Notes: generated by a model not told the origin, from the letters alone. A stretch of 64,000 nt of DNA from Pseudoduganella armeniaca (GCF_003028855.1 NZ_CP028324.1:2914001-2978000), one strand, 5' to 3'; shown: positions 27,805 through 38,156, counted from the first letter of the stretch. A program made the numbers and translations.

Positions 27805-30752
27805 TCAGGCTGCCCGGCATTGGGCGGCGATCAGCGCCACCGTGGCGATCAGTTCGGCCGGTTCGACCGGCTTCGTGATGTGATCCTGGAACCCCGCTTC
27901 CAGTGCGCGCAGGCGGTCCTCCGACTGCGCGAACGCGGTCAGTGCAATCGCCGGCACGTTGCCGCCGGCGGCGGGGCCCAGTGCCCGCACCCGTTCGAGC
28001 AGTTCGAACCCGTCCATGTCAGGCATGCCGATGTCGCTCAGCAGCAATTGGGCGCGCACGCGCGGCAGCAGGGCCAGCGCTTCGGCCGCCGTCGCCGCCG
28101 TCGTGACCTCGGCGTTGCGGTCGGCCAGCACGCGCTTGATCAGCTCGCGCCCGTCCGCCTCGTCGTCCACCACCAGCACGCGCAGCCGGCGCAGGTCGGC
28201 CGGCTCGCCGTCGCCGCCCGGGCTGGCCGCGCTGGCCGGGCGCGCCGGCCGCTCGCCCAGCGGCAGGTCGCCGGCCAGCGGCAGCCGTACCGTGAACGCG
28301 GCGCCCCGGCCTTCGCCGGCGCTTGCCGCCGCCACCGTGCCGCCGTGCTGCTCGACCAGGTGTTTGACGATCGACAGGCCCAGGCCCAGGCCGCCATGGC
28401 GCCGTGTCGTGGATGCGTCCGCCTGGCGGAAGCGGTCGAACACGTGGCCCAGGAATTCGGCGCCGATGCCGATGCCGGTATCGGTCACGCCGATCTCGGC
28501 CTGGCCGTCGCGCTCGCGGATCGACACGCGCACGCGGCCCTCCGGCGGGGTGAACTTGATGGCATTCGACAGCAGGTTCCACACCACCTGCTGCAGCCGG
28601 CCGGGGTCGGCCGCGATCAGCGCGCAGGGCGCGCAGTCGCGCTCGATGACGATGTGCTTGGCCGCCGCCGCCGGGCGCACCGCTTCGATGGCCGCGTCCA
28701 CGATCGTGGCCGGCAGCACGCCCTGCAATTCCAGCAGCACCTGGCCGGACATGATGCGGCTCATGTCCAGCAGGTCCTCGATCAGCTGGGCCTGGGCGCG
28801 GGCATTGCGTTCGATCGTCTGCAGGCCCTTGTGCAGGTCGGCCTCGCCGCGGCTGCCGCGCCGCAGTACCTGCGACCAGCCCAGGATGGCGTTGAGCGGG
28901 GTGCGCAGTTCGTGCGACAGCGTGGCCAGGAATTCGTCCTTCATCTGGCTGCTGCGCTCCGCCTCGGCACGCGCGCTGCGTTCCCGGTCGAGCAGGGCGA
29001 TGCGCTCCTCGGCGGCCAGGCGCGCCGCCTCGTTCAGGCGCGCGTTGTCGATGGCCACGCCGGCCTGGGCGGCGATGCCGCCGATGATGCGTTCGGAGCG
29101 CTCGCCGAACATGTGCGGCTCCGGGTGACCGAACAGCAGCGTGCCGACGACATCGCCGGCGCGCGACGTCACCGGCGCCGCCAGCAGGCTGCGCAGGTGG
29201 CGTCCCAGCGCGGGGTCCAGCCGCGCCGCGCAGCCGGGCTGGCTCAGCAGATCGTCGCAGCGCACGATGCCGCCGGCCGCGCCCTCCTGTTCCAGCAGGC
29301 CATGGCCGGACAGCAGCGCGGCCCGGGGCCGGACAGGTCGCCATAGCCTGGCGGCGGCTGCCCGGACAGCGTGCACAGCTGCAGCCCGCTGTCGCCGCTG
29401 CGGTAGAAGAACGCGCCGAAGCGGGCGGCGACGATGCGCGTGGCCGCATCCGTCACCTCATGCAGCAGCGGCTGCAGGTCGCGGTGGCGCGCCAGCGCGT
29501 TGCCGGTGCTGTTGAGCATCTCGAGGATATTGGTCTCGTCGCGCAGCGCTTCCTGGGCGCGCTTGACCTGGTCGACGTCGGTGCTGGTGCCGAACCAGCG
29601 CAGCATCTGGCCGGAAGCGTCGCGCACCGGGTTGGCACGCGTCAGGAACCAGCGGTACTGGCCATCGGCACCGCGGATCGGCACTTCCATTTCGAAAGGC
29701 TCGCCCGATTCCAGCGACGCGTGCCAGTGCGCGAGCATCGGCTCGATGCAATCGGGCGCATAGACCTGCGACCAGCCGTCGCCTTCCAGCTCGCCGGGCG
29801 GCAGGCCGGTGTAGTCGTGCCAGCGGCGGTTGTACCAGACGATGCTGCCGTCGTGATGCGCGATCCAGGCTAGCTGCGGAATCGAGTCGGCCAGCGCGCG
29901 CAGCTGTTCCTCGCTGTGGCGCAGCGTGTCCTCGGCGGCCTTGCGTTCGCTGATGTCCTGCACCATGCCGGTCATGCCGACCAGGCGGCCCGCGTCGTCG
30001 TAAAAGCCATGTCCGGCCACGGACAGCCACGCGCTGCCGCCGGTGCCGCTGCTGCGCACGATGCGGCATTCCACGCTGAAGTCCGTGCGTGCCGTGAACG
30101 CGCGCAGGAACGCGGCCTGCGCATCGGCGCGGTCGCCCGGTACGATGCGCTCCTGCAGCGCGCTCCAGGTGGTCGATTCGCCGGGCGGCAGGTCGAAGAT
30201 ATCGGCCGCGCGGGGGCCGCAGGTGACGACGTCGTTGGCCGCCGTCCAGGTCCAGTCGCCCAGCTTGCCGGCGGCCAGCGCGACCTGCAGCCGGTTGCTG
30301 TTCTCGCGCAGCGCCCGTTCGTGCTGCTTGCGCTGGTGGATATCGTGCAGCATGCAAGTGATGCCGCTTTCGAAAGGGAAGGCGCGCACCTCCAGCCAGC
30401 GCTGGCGCGCAGCGTGGAACAGTTCGAAGCTGACGGCCTGGCGCCGCTCGCGCGCATGGCGCAGCTGGGTCTCGAGCAGCGTGCCGGCCAGATGCGGGAA
30501 GGCCTGCCACAGCGCCTGGCCTTCGACCGCCGCCGCCGCTTGCGCGGGCGCGCGCAGCAGGTCGTCGGCCGGGCGGTTCAGGTAGGTGACGCGCCACGCG
30601 TCGTCGAGGATCGCCAGGCCGTCGCTGATGCTTCCCAGCGCCGCGGCCAGTGGCCCGGACGGCAGGTGCGCGCGCTCCCGTGCTTCCTGCACGGCGCGGG
30701 GCTGGTCTGCTTGGGAACTTGGGCTGTCACCGGGCCCGGTTGGGAAAATCAT
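27805..30752 (-). pseudogene. Multi-PAS/GAF hybrid histidine kinase, split by one-base deletion
   Basis: Two reverse-strand frames join into one 982-residue kinase when a C is restored in the run at 29325-29328; the joint reads GYGDLSGP-RAALLSGHGLLEQ inside a GAF domain. Order: PAS (LGSISDGLAILDDAWRVTYLN), PAS (ALAAGKLGDWTW), PAS with PAC (SIPQLAWIAHHDGSIVWYNR; YRWFLTRANPVRD), GAF, HisKA (FLATLSHELRTPLNAI), HATPase (NLLSNAIKFTPPEG, GGLGLGLSIVKHL) and a receiver (LLLSDIGMPDMDGF). There are no membrane segments. I placed the start at ATG 30752; the frame is open to 30815. All catalytic motifs are intact, so a sequencing undercall is the simplest explanation of the split. Confidence 0.85.
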
Positions 30753-30895
30753 CGATTGGTCGCAGCGGTTGAAAGAGCAGGCACGGAGCGCCTGCACGAG
30801 CGCGGGCACCGGCACGGCCAGCGTGCTGCGATTGTAGCGTCACGCAGCAAGCCGCGCACGCACTGTTGACGACTTGGCACGCCGGGCCGGCCGGG

Positions 30896-31723
30896 TTACG
30901 CGGGTAGATGTGCGCCCACCCGTTCCAGAATCGCCTGCAACTGCTCGATCTCGTAGGGCTTCTGGATCGCCTCGGCGGCGAAATCGAGCTGCTGCGTCAC
31001 CGCCGTGCCGTAGCCGGAGGCGAAGATCACCTGCAGGCCCGGCTGCGCCGCCACGGCCCGGCGCGCCAGTTCCACGCCCGAGATGCCGGGCAGGCTGACG
31101 TCGGAAAACAGGACTTCGATATCGCCGCGCCGCAGCCGCTCCAGCGCCGCTTCCCCGCTGGCGACGGCGTCCACCTCGTGGCCGAACGCGCGCAGCATCT
31201 CGCATACCAGGTATTGCGCGTCCAGGTTGTCTTCCACCACCAGCATGCGCAGCAGGCGTGTCGCCGCTGGCGCCGCGGTCGCGACCGGCGGCGCCAGTGT
31301 GCACAGGATGCCTTGCACGATGCGGTCGGCGTCGCGCAGCGGCGTGTAGGTGAGGTCGAAGCGCTGTTCGCTGATGCCGTCCTGGCGCCACAGGCGCAGC
31401 GTGGCGCCGGGGAAGGCGAGGGTGCGGCCGGCCCAGGCGCCCTCGATGGCGGCGGCGTTCCAGCTCCAGGCCGAAGGCTGCATCACCGGCACGCGGCCAC
31501 CGGGCGCCGGCTGCTGCGCCGGGCCGACCAGGTCGACGTAGGCGTCGTTATACAGCATCACCTGCTGGCGGCCCCACATGACGAGCATGGGCAGCGGCAC
31601 GCTGAGGATGATGTCCAGGGTCAGGCGCAGCGTGGGATGCCACGTGTCCGGATGGCCGATGGTGGCACGCGACCAGTCGTGTTCGGCCAGCGCGGCCAGG
31701 CTGTTGCAGGCTTGTGCAGTCAT
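30896..31723 (-). CDS. PAS-like sensor/receiver protein
   Basis: 275 residues. The N-terminal 150 residues form a PAS-like domain (MLVMWGRQQVMLYNDAYVDL, FDLTYTPLRDADRIVQGIL) of the type often found in front of kinases. A receiver domain follows with VVEDNLDAQ and acceptor Asp in VLFSDVSLPGISG; it ends AEAIQKPYEIEQL with the conserved Lys. There is no kinase or DNA-binding output. It probably passes phosphate to or from the adjacent hybrid kinase, 143 nt downstream. A TTG at 31735 is an alternative start. Confidence 0.82.
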   Translation of the reverse strand: MTAQACNSLAALAEHDWSRATIGHPDTWHPTLRLTLDIILSVPLPMLVMWGRQQVMLYNDAYVDLVGPAQQPAPGGRVPVMQPSAWSWNAAAIEGAWAGRTLAFPGATLRLWRQDGISEQRFDLTYTPLRDADRIVQGILCTLAPPVATAAPAATRLLRMLVVEDNLDAQYLVCEMLRAFGHEVDAVASGEAALERLRRGDIEVLFSDVSLPGISGVELARRAVAAQPGLQVIFASGYGTAVTQQLDFAAEAIQKPYEIEQLQAILERVGAHLPA

Positions 31724-31871
31724 CGCGTCGGCCAACTCCGTGTCAGGCGTAAAGTATTAAGCTGAAAGCAAACGTGGTTTATCGTACACCAACGGCGCAT
31801 GGCGCGGCGATGGAAATGGCCCGGGGCAGGCAGCCTTGTCGCGGGGCGCGGGACGCGCCTGCATTTTGCTC

Positions 31872-31900
31872 TGGACAATGGCAAAAGGCCGCCCTATAAT
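31872..31900 (+). promoter_or_regulatory. Strong sigma-70 promoter upstream of tRNA cluster
   Basis: TGGACA (31872-31877), a 17-nt spacer, and a perfect TATAAT (31895-31900). Transcription would start near 31907, about 165 nt before the first tRNA, so it either makes a long leader for the tRNA transcript or a separate small RNA. Confidence 0.65.
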
Positions 31901-32023
31901 CTTGCTCCTTTCGCAGCAAACGTTGCGAAGGACAGGCGGGGAAGCGGCAGTGTGCTTTTCGGTTCTGGAAACGTCGGGTTGGCGGCGCAAGCGGCAAACG
32001 AGACGATGGATAAAAAATCCAGC

Positions 32024-32052
32024 TTTCCAAACCGTAATAAATACTGTAAAAT
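32024..32052 (+). promoter_or_regulatory. Proximal promoter of the first tRNA-Arg
   Basis: TTTCCA, a 17-nt spacer, and TAAAAT ending 18 nt before the tRNA 5' end. Predicted start about 11 nt upstream of the mature tRNA, a normal distance for tRNA promoters. Confidence 0.5.
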
Positions 32053-32070
32053 GCCGACTCGCTTGACAAT

Positions 32071-32147
32071 GCGGCTGTAGCTCAGCTGGATAGAGTACTT
32101 GGCTACGAACCAAGGGGTCGTGGGTTCGATTCCTGCCAGCCGCACCA
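32071..32147 (+). tRNA. tRNA-Arg (anticodon ACG), copy 1
   Basis: 77 nt with encoded CCA. Acceptor GCGGCTG pairs with CAGCCGC; the D arm has AGCTCAGCTGG; the anticodon loop CTACGAA gives ACG (read as ICG, decoding CGU/CGC/CGA); the T loop is GGTTCGATTCC-like. First of three identical copies. Confidence 0.97.
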
Positions 32148-32246
32148 GAATTCGTCAGCAGATGGAAGTCTGCCGGCAAGCAGTATCGTAGTGAGCAGCA
32201 CGTGCGACGAAGTTTGTCACCGGGCTGTTATAATTGAAGAAGTTTT

Positions 32247-32323
32247 GCGGCTGTAGCTCAGCTGGATAGAGTACTTGGCTACGAACCAAGGGGTCGTGGG
32301 TTCGATTCCTGCCAGCCGCACCA
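32247..32323 (+). tRNA. tRNA-Arg (anticodon ACG), copy 2
   Basis: Identical in all 77 nt to the first copy. A TATAAT lies 12 nt upstream of its 5' end (32229-32234), so it might have its own promoter, but no good -35 is seen. Confidence 0.97.
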
Positions 32324-32376
32324 GTTGTACCGCGCAGATGGAAGTCTGTGCTTGAGGTTTGTAAGTGAGAAGTTTT

Positions 32377-32453
32377 GCGGCTGTAGCTCAGCTGGATAGA
32401 GTACTTGGCTACGAACCAAGGGGTCGTGGGTTCGATTCCTGCCAGCCGCACCA
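32377..32453 (+). tRNA. tRNA-Arg (anticodon ACG), copy 3
   Basis: Identical to the other two copies. Followed 13 nt later by a strong intrinsic terminator, so it closes the tRNA unit. Confidence 0.97.
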
Positions 32454-32466
32454 GATGTAAGAGAAA

Positions 32467-32494
32467 GGCCAGATCTTCGGATCTGGCCTTTTTT
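32467..32494 (+). terminator. Rho-independent terminator of the tRNA cluster
   Basis: Perfect 9-bp stem GGCCAGATC/GATCTGGCC closed by a UUCG tetraloop and followed by six T. A textbook intrinsic terminator. Confidence 0.93.
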
Positions 32495-32628
32495 CGTTTT
32501 GCCCTCGCTCTTGTGCGCCGCCATTTTGCTCAACGGGGTGATTCATCGCGGCGCCGCGCGCCCGGCGGGTTGGCAAGCATGGCGAAATGCTCGATGATCT
32601 GGAGCATGTCCAAGTCACAGGTTCCCGC

Positions 32629-33792
32629 ATGACCATCATCACCTCCATCGAAGACCTGCGCGTGCTGGCGAAACGGCGCGTGCCCCGCATGTTCTACGAC
32701 TACGCCGACTCCGGCTCGTGGACCGAATCGACCTACCGCGCCAACAGCAGCGACTTCGCGGCCATCAAGTTCCGCCAGCGCGTCGCGGTCGACATGAGCA
32801 ACCGCACCCTGGCGACGACGATGGTGGGGCAGGCCGTGGCCATGCCGGTGGCGCTGGCGCCGACCGGCCTGACCGGCATGCAGCATGCCGACGGCGAGAT
32901 CCTGGCCGCGCGCGCCGCCGCACAGGCCGGCGTGCCGTTTACCTTGTCGACCATGAGCATCTGCTCGATCGAGGACGTGGCCGCGCACACCAGCAAGCCG
33001 TTCTGGTTCCAGCTGTACGTGATGAAGGACCGCGATTTCATCAACCGCCTGATCGACCGCGCCAAGGCCGCCAACTGCTCGGCCCTGGTGCTGACCCTGG
33101 ACCTGCAGGTGCTGGGCCAGCGGCACAAGGACATCCGCAACGGCCTGTCGGCGCCGCCCCGGCTGACCGTGCCGAACCTGGTCAACATGGCCACCAAGCC
33201 GCGCTGGTGCCTGGGCATGCTGGGGACGAAACGGCGCTACTTCGGCAATATCGTCGGCCATGCGCCCAAGGTGGCGGACATGTCGTCGCTGTCCTCGTGG
33301 ACCGCGCAGCAGTTCGACCTGACCTTGTCGTGGCGCGACGTGGAATGGATCAAGCAGCGCTGGGGCGGCAAGTTGATCATCAAGGGCATCATGGACCCGG
33401 AGGACGCGCGCCTGGCCGTGGCCAGCGGCGCCGACGCGCTGATCGTCTCGAACCACGGCGGCCGCCAGCTCGATGGCGCGCCGTCGTCGATCGCGGCGCT
33501 GCCGGCCATCGTGGACGCGGTGGGCGACGGCATCGAGGTGCACTTCGACGGCGGCATCCGTTCCGGCCAGGACGTCATCAAGGCATTGGCGCTGGGCGCG
33601 CGCGGCGTCTACATCGGCCGCGCCTTCCTGTACGGGCTGGGCGCCATGGGCGAGGCGGGCGTGACGCGCTGCCTCGAGATCATCCGCAACGAGCTCGATG
33701 TCACGATGGCCTTCTGCGGCCTGCGCGACGTGCGCGACGTCACGCGCGACATCCTGCTGCCGGGATCGTATCCCGTCAGCGCGGGCGCGTAA
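32629..33792 (+). CDS. lldD: FMN-dependent L-lactate dehydrogenase (LldD-like alpha-hydroxy-acid oxidase)
   Basis: 387 residues, the usual length for this TIM-barrel flavoenzyme family. Starts with MFYDYADSGSWTE, carries PVALAPTGLTGMQHADGE for the FMN phosphate side, PFWFQLYVMKDR, and the catalytic signature SNHGGRQLDGAPSS with the active-site His. The family oxidises L-2-hydroxy acids (lactate, glycolate, mandelate); similarity to LldD makes lactate likely but not certain. Start chosen at ATG 32629; an upstream in-frame ATG at 32587 adds 14 residues unlike the family. Its 3' end overlaps the convergent class A beta-lactamase gene by 17 nt. Confidence 0.88.
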   Translation: MTIITSIEDLRVLAKRRVPRMFYDYADSGSWTESTYRANSSDFAAIKFRQRVAVDMSNRTLATTMVGQAVAMPVALAPTGLTGMQHADGEILAARAAAQAGVPFTLSTMSICSIEDVAAHTSKPFWFQLYVMKDRDFINRLIDRAKAANCSALVLTLDLQVLGQRHKDIRNGLSAPPRLTVPNLVNMATKPRWCLGMLGTKRRYFGNIVGHAPKVADMSSLSSWTAQQFDLTLSWRDVEWIKQRWGGKLIIKGIMDPEDARLAVASGADALIVSNHGGRQLDGAPSSIAALPAIVDAVGDGIEVHFDGGIRSGQDVIKALALGARGVYIGRAFLYGLGAMGEAGVTRCLEIIRNELDVTMAFCGLRDVRDVTRDILLPGSYPVSAGA

Positions 33793-34663
33793 ACGGCTGG
33801 GCCAGGAGCTGGCCCACGGCCACCCTGGTCGCCTCGGCAACGGGTTCGCTCTGTGCCTCGGCCCGTTCATCGGTGCCGTGCGTGAACACGACCAGCACGA
33901 TCGGCGCGCGCTCCGGCAGGTAGATCACGCCGATATCGTTGGCCACCCCGTAGCTGCCGCTGGTGCCGGTCTTGTCGGCCACCAGCGCGCCCTTCACGAC
34001 GCCGGCACGGATGCGCGTGTCGCCGGTCGTATTCCCGACCATCCAGTCCTTCAGCTGCTGGCGTTGCGCCGGCGGCAGGCCGTCGCCGACCAGCAGCTTC
34101 TCCAGGGTGCGCGCCATCGCCAGCGGCGTGGTCGTATCGCGCTGGTCGCCCGGGATGGCGGAGTTCAGCTCCGTCTCCCACCGATCGAGCCGGAACGTGG
34201 TGTCGCCCAAGCTGCGCGCATAGGCGGTGATGGCGGCGGGGCCGCCCAGCTCGCGCATCAGGATATTCGCGGCCGCGTTGTCGCTGTACTGGATCGTGGC
34301 GGCGCACAGTTCGGCCGCCGTCATGCCGCTAGCCACGTGCTTTTCGCTGACGGGGGAGTGCGGTTTGATGTCGGCCTGGGTGTAGCGCAGGCGCTTGTCC
34401 AGGAAGCCCGGCTCGGTCACGCTGCGCGCCAGCACGGCGGCGGCGACGACCGTCTTGAAGGTGCTGCAGAAGGGGAAGCGTTCATCCTGGCGATGGCCCA
34501 CCACGGCACCGTTGCCGGTATCGATCGCGGCGACACCGAGCCGGCCACCCCAGCGATCCTCGATTCTCTGGAAAGGGGACGGCATCCTCGTGGCAAAAGC
34601 CGAGGGAAGCAGCGAAGCGGTGGCGGCCGCCAGCAAGGCGCGGCGTGTGAGCGAAATGGTCAT
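33776..34663 (-). CDS. bla: Class A beta-lactamase
   Basis: 295-residue serine beta-lactamase precursor. Catalytic motifs are all present: S70-x-x-K as STFK (preceded by Cys69), SDN130 loop in YSDNAAANI, E166 in RWETELNSAIPGD, and K234TG in DKTGTSGSYG. The position that forms the second half of the carbapenemase disulfide (238) is Ser, so the KPC/NMC-type bridge is absent. The leader MTISLTRRALLAAATASLL has a twin Arg and looks like a Tat signal; this fixes the start at 34663. It hydrolyses beta-lactams in the periplasm. It lies 58 nt after a 2-hydroxyacid dehydrogenase gene on the same strand; no AmpR-type regulator is adjacent. Confidence 0.95.
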   Translation of the reverse strand: MTISLTRRALLAAATASLLPSAFATRMPSPFQRIEDRWGGRLGVAAIDTGNGAVVGHRQDERFPFCSTFKTVVAAAVLARSVTEPGFLDKRLRYTQADIKPHSPVSEKHVASGMTAAELCAATIQYSDNAAANILMRELGGPAAITAYARSLGDTTFRLDRWETELNSAIPGDQRDTTTPLAMARTLEKLLVGDGLPPAQRQQLKDWMVGNTTGDTRIRAGVVKGALVADKTGTSGSYGVANDIGVIYLPERAPIVLVVFTHGTDERAEAQSEPVAEATRVAVGQLLAQPFTRPR

Positions 34664-34721
34664 GGGCGTCGGTGTCGATGAAAAGGCGATTGTAAGGCCG
34701 CGCAGGCGCGCCGGCCAGACC

Positions 34722-35672
34722 TCAGGCAACCACGTTGCGCGGCGCGCCGGCGGCGAACGCCTCCACGTTGCCGATCAACTGGTCGGCCAGCCCCTGCATG
34801 GCCTCGCGGCTGGCCCAGGCGTTGTGCGGCGTCAGGATGAAGTTGGGCAGGTCCAGGTTAAGCAGCACGTTGCCTGGTGCCGGCGGTTCCGTCGCCAGCA
34901 CGTCGAAACCGGCACCGGCGATGACGCCGCGCGCGAGGGCGTCGGCCAGCGCCGCCTCGTCCACCAGGCCGCCGCGCGCGGTATTGATCAACAGGGCGCT
35001 GGGCTTCATGCGCGCCAGCTGGGCGGCGCCGACCAGGTTGCGCGTGGCGTCCGTCAACGGTGCATGCAGGCTGACCACGTCGGAGGTGGCGAGCAATTCG
35101 TCCAGGCCGAGATTGAGGACGCCGTCCACCGGCGTGCGCGTGTGCACGGCGATCTCCATCCCGAAGGCGCGGCCGATGTGCGCCACCTGGCGGCCCAGCG
35201 CACCGTAGCCCACCAGGCCCAGGCGGCTGCCGTGCAGGTCGCGGATCGGGTGGTCGAACAGGCAGAAGCGGGGCGAGCGCTGCCAGGCACCGGCTTGCAC
35301 GTCGGCGCGGTAGGCCAGCAGGTTGCGGCGCAGTGCCAGGATCAGCGCAAAGGTGTGCTCCGGCACGGCCGCATGGGCATAGTCGCGGATATTGGAGACG
35401 ACGATGCCGCGCTCGCGCGCCGCCGCCAGGTCGATGATGTCGGTGCCCGTCGCCGCCACGGCGATCAGCTTCAGGTCCGGCAGCTGCGCCAGTGCCTCGG
35501 CGCGCAGCGGCACCTTGTTGGTGATGGCGACGGTGGCGCCGCGCAGGCGCTCGATGGCCTCTGCCGGCGTGCTGCCGTCGTACTCCGTCCAGGTATGCGG
35601 AAGGGCTGGACGGCGCACCTCGGCGACCAGGCTGGCGCGGTCGAGGAAGACGATCGAAGTCGGTTCGCTCAT
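34722..35672 (-). CDS. D-2-hydroxyacid dehydrogenase (glycerate dehydrogenase/hydroxypyruvate reductase type)
   Basis: 316 residues. The NAD-binding Rossmann motif is LGLVGYGALGRQVA, catalytic Arg in INTARGGLVDE, Glu in FDVLATEPP and His in TPHNAWAS. The substrate-side motif AATGTDIIDL is typical of hydroxypyruvate reductase-like members. The enzyme interconverts 2-oxo acids and D-2-hydroxy acids with NAD(P)H. Its start codon overlaps the stop of the LysR regulator gene (ATGA), so the two are translationally coupled. Confidence 0.92.
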   Translation of the reverse strand: MSEPTSIVFLDRASLVAEVRRPALPHTWTEYDGSTPAEAIERLRGATVAITNKVPLRAEALAQLPDLKLIAVAATGTDIIDLAAARERGIVVSNIRDYAHAAVPEHTFALILALRRNLLAYRADVQAGAWQRSPRFCLFDHPIRDLHGSRLGLVGYGALGRQVAHIGRAFGMEIAVHTRTPVDGVLNLGLDELLATSDVVSLHAPLTDATRNLVGAAQLARMKPSALLINTARGGLVDEAALADALARGVIAGAGFDVLATEPPAPGNVLLNLDLPNFILTPHNAWASREAMQGLADQLIGNVEAFAAGAPRNVVA

Positions 35673-36634
35673 GCGATCTCCGGTTCGGCGCTGGCTGGCG
35701 CCTGGTTGGCGTTCGGCGCCAGCGCGCGCACGCGCATGCTGGGATGGCTGTCGAACAGTTCGGCCACCCATTCGACGAACACGCGCACCTTGGTCGACAG
35801 GTGGCGGTTCTGCGGGTAGACGATATTGATCGGAATCGGGTCGGACACCCAGTCCGGCAGGATCTGCACCATGCGGCCCGTGGCCAGGTGGTCGCGCAGC
35901 AGGTAATCCGTCATCTGCAACACGCCCAGCCCCGCCAGGCCCGCCTCGACGTAGGCAGTCGAGTCGTTCACGGCGATCACGCCGGGCAGCGGGATCTGGA
36001 TGCGTTCGCCATCGCGGGTGAAGTCCCAGTCGTAGATCTTGCCGGTCTTGGCTGAGAAGTAGTTGACGCAGCGGTGCCGCTCCAGCTCGCGCGGGTGGTG
36101 CGGCGTGCCGTATTGCGCCAGGTAGGCCGGGCTGGCGCACGTGAGCATATTGAGCACGCCGACCCGGCGCGCGATCAGCGTGGAGTCGGCCAGCGTGCCG
36201 CCGCGCACGGCGCAATCGACGCCTTCCTCGATCAGGTCGACCAGCCGGTCGGAGCAGCCCAGCTCCAGCTGGATGTCCGGATAGCGCTCGAAAAACGCGG
36301 GCAGGGCGGGCACGAGGATGCTGGAGGCGAGGCCTGTCGGCGCGTCCACGCGCAGCCGGCCGCTGGGCGACAGCCGGGTGCGCGACAGCGATTCCTCGGC
36401 GTCCTTCACGTCGGTCAGGATGCGCAGGCAGCGCTCATAGTAGGCGGCGCCGTCGGCGGTCACCGTGACCTGCCGCGTGGTGCGGTGCAGCAGCTTGACG
36501 GACAGCGCGGTTTCCAGTTGCTGGATCAGCGTGGAGACCGTGGCCTTGGGCAACTGCATGGCGTCGGCCGCGCGCGAGAACCCGCCCGCGTCGACGACCT
36601 GCACGAACACTTCCATTGCCTGCAGCTTGTTCAC
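35669..36634 (-). CDS. LysR-family transcriptional regulator
   Basis: 321 residues. The N-terminal winged helix is MEVFVQVVDAGGFSRAADAMQ, then PKATVSTLIQQLE and VKLLHRTTRQVTVT; the rest is the periplasmic-binding-protein-like effector domain (GRLRVDAPTGLASSILVPAL). The pattern belongs to the DhcR/QseD-like CrgA branch common in Burkholderiales. GTG 36634 is preceded by AGGAGA, which decides the start; the frame extends upstream without homology. It is divergent from the hydrolase and RND efflux genes, as MexT is from mexEF-oprN, and is coupled to a dehydrogenase gene. Confidence 0.9.
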   Translation of the reverse strand: MNKLQAMEVFVQVVDAGGFSRAADAMQLPKATVSTLIQQLETALSVKLLHRTTRQVTVTADGAAYYERCLRILTDVKDAEESLSRTRLSPSGRLRVDAPTGLASSILVPALPAFFERYPDIQLELGCSDRLVDLIEEGVDCAVRGGTLADSTLIARRVGVLNMLTCASPAYLAQYGTPHHPRELERHRCVNYFSAKTGKIYDWDFTRDGERIQIPLPGVIAVNDSTAYVEAGLAGLGVLQMTDYLLRDHLATGRMVQILPDWVSDPIPINIVYPQNRHLSTKVRVFVEWVAELFDSHPSMRVRALAPNANQAPASAEPEIA

Positions 36635-36706
36635 CCTTGTCTCCTGACTAACATTTTGAAAGCCACTAGCGGCTACTGAACAGTTAAATCCAGTAATACG
36701 CCTGTC

Positions 36707-36728
36707 ATTGTTCGAAGTTCTGAACAAT
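36707..36728. promoter_or_regulatory. LysR-type palindromic operator
   Basis: ATTGTTC and GAACAAT form perfect 7-bp arms around an 8-nt centre, lying between the LysR gene and the divergent hydrolase gene. LysR regulators typically bind such T-N11-A palindromes in their divergent promoter. Binding is inferred. Confidence 0.55.
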
Positions 36729-36829
36729 CAATTCGTCATTGACGACTTTATCAGATTGTAGTTCAAAGTTATAGTTACTGCACTGCATCAAAGGGCAGAC
36801 ATTTTTCGAAGGGCTGACGGGAGTCGATC

Positions 36830-37038
36830 ATGGGGATTCGGGACACTATTCTGGCAACGGTTGCACTGGCGCTCTGCCTGCTGACGCTGGCAGGGATCGT
36901 CTCGACCGACGTGTATTCGCACACCGCCGGGGCAGAAGCGAAGGGTTTGGGTGCACTGCAGCGTGAGGTGCTGAGCGGTACGCAACTGGCCGCCGCCAGC
37001 GCGAGCGAGATGGCCGCCAGCGCGGGAGCGGCACGCTG

Positions 37039-37039
<1 letters not shown>
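36830..37039 (+). CDS. Small membrane-anchored protein, or N-terminus of the following hydrolase
   Basis: 69 residues with a single strong membrane segment (LATVALALCLLTLAGIV) and an Ala/Ser-rich tail. GGGAG precedes the ATG by 7 nt. Its stop overlaps the ATG of the next gene (TGATG). Restoring one G in the GGG at 37024-37026 would fuse both into one 364-residue membrane-anchored protein (AASAGSGTLMGSATTA). Given the other one-base G/C deletions in this window, that is quite possible. As a separate gene it has no recognisable function. Confidence 0.5.
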
Positions 37040-37923
<884 letters not shown>

Positions 37924-38156
37924 CTAAAAACGTTTACATATTGTCGGGGTGACGATATAGTGAATCGCCAGTTTTTCCAGCTTGCTTTAACCAATAGTAG
38001 TTTCTGAGTAGTTCCTGATGTTTTAGACGGCAACACGCGCCGCCGCTCCCGCAGCGGCGTGTCGGGCTCGCTTTACCCCTCGGCTTGGAAGGGTGCGCAT
38101 ACGCGCGGCGGCATCGCTCAGTTCATTACATTTTTTCATATAAATAGGGGTGAATA
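37924..38156 (+). promoter_or_regulatory. Upstream region of the RND efflux operon
   Basis: 233 bases. The first part is A+T-rich; in the middle the hairpin CGCCGCT/AGCGGCG (near 38041-38060) could end the hydrolase transcript. A TATAAA lies close to the adaptor gene, and AGGGGTGAATA is its ribosome site. No operator could be defined. Confidence 0.45.

Larger units (their letters stand above)
31724..32070. other. Intergenic region upstream of the tRNA cluster
   Basis: About 350 bases without a credible protein gene. It carries a near-consensus sigma-70 promoter at 31872-31900 and a second, weaker one at 32024-32052 just before the first tRNA. Open frames crossing this part on the reverse strand read through the tRNA genes and are spurious. 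Nothing else recognised. Confidence 0.5.

Noticed and set aside
31757..32533. Short reverse open frames with repeated AGIEPTTPWFVAK and AGRNRTHDPLV strings
   Set aside because: These are antisense translations of the tRNA-Arg genes, a known source of spurious proteins in databases.
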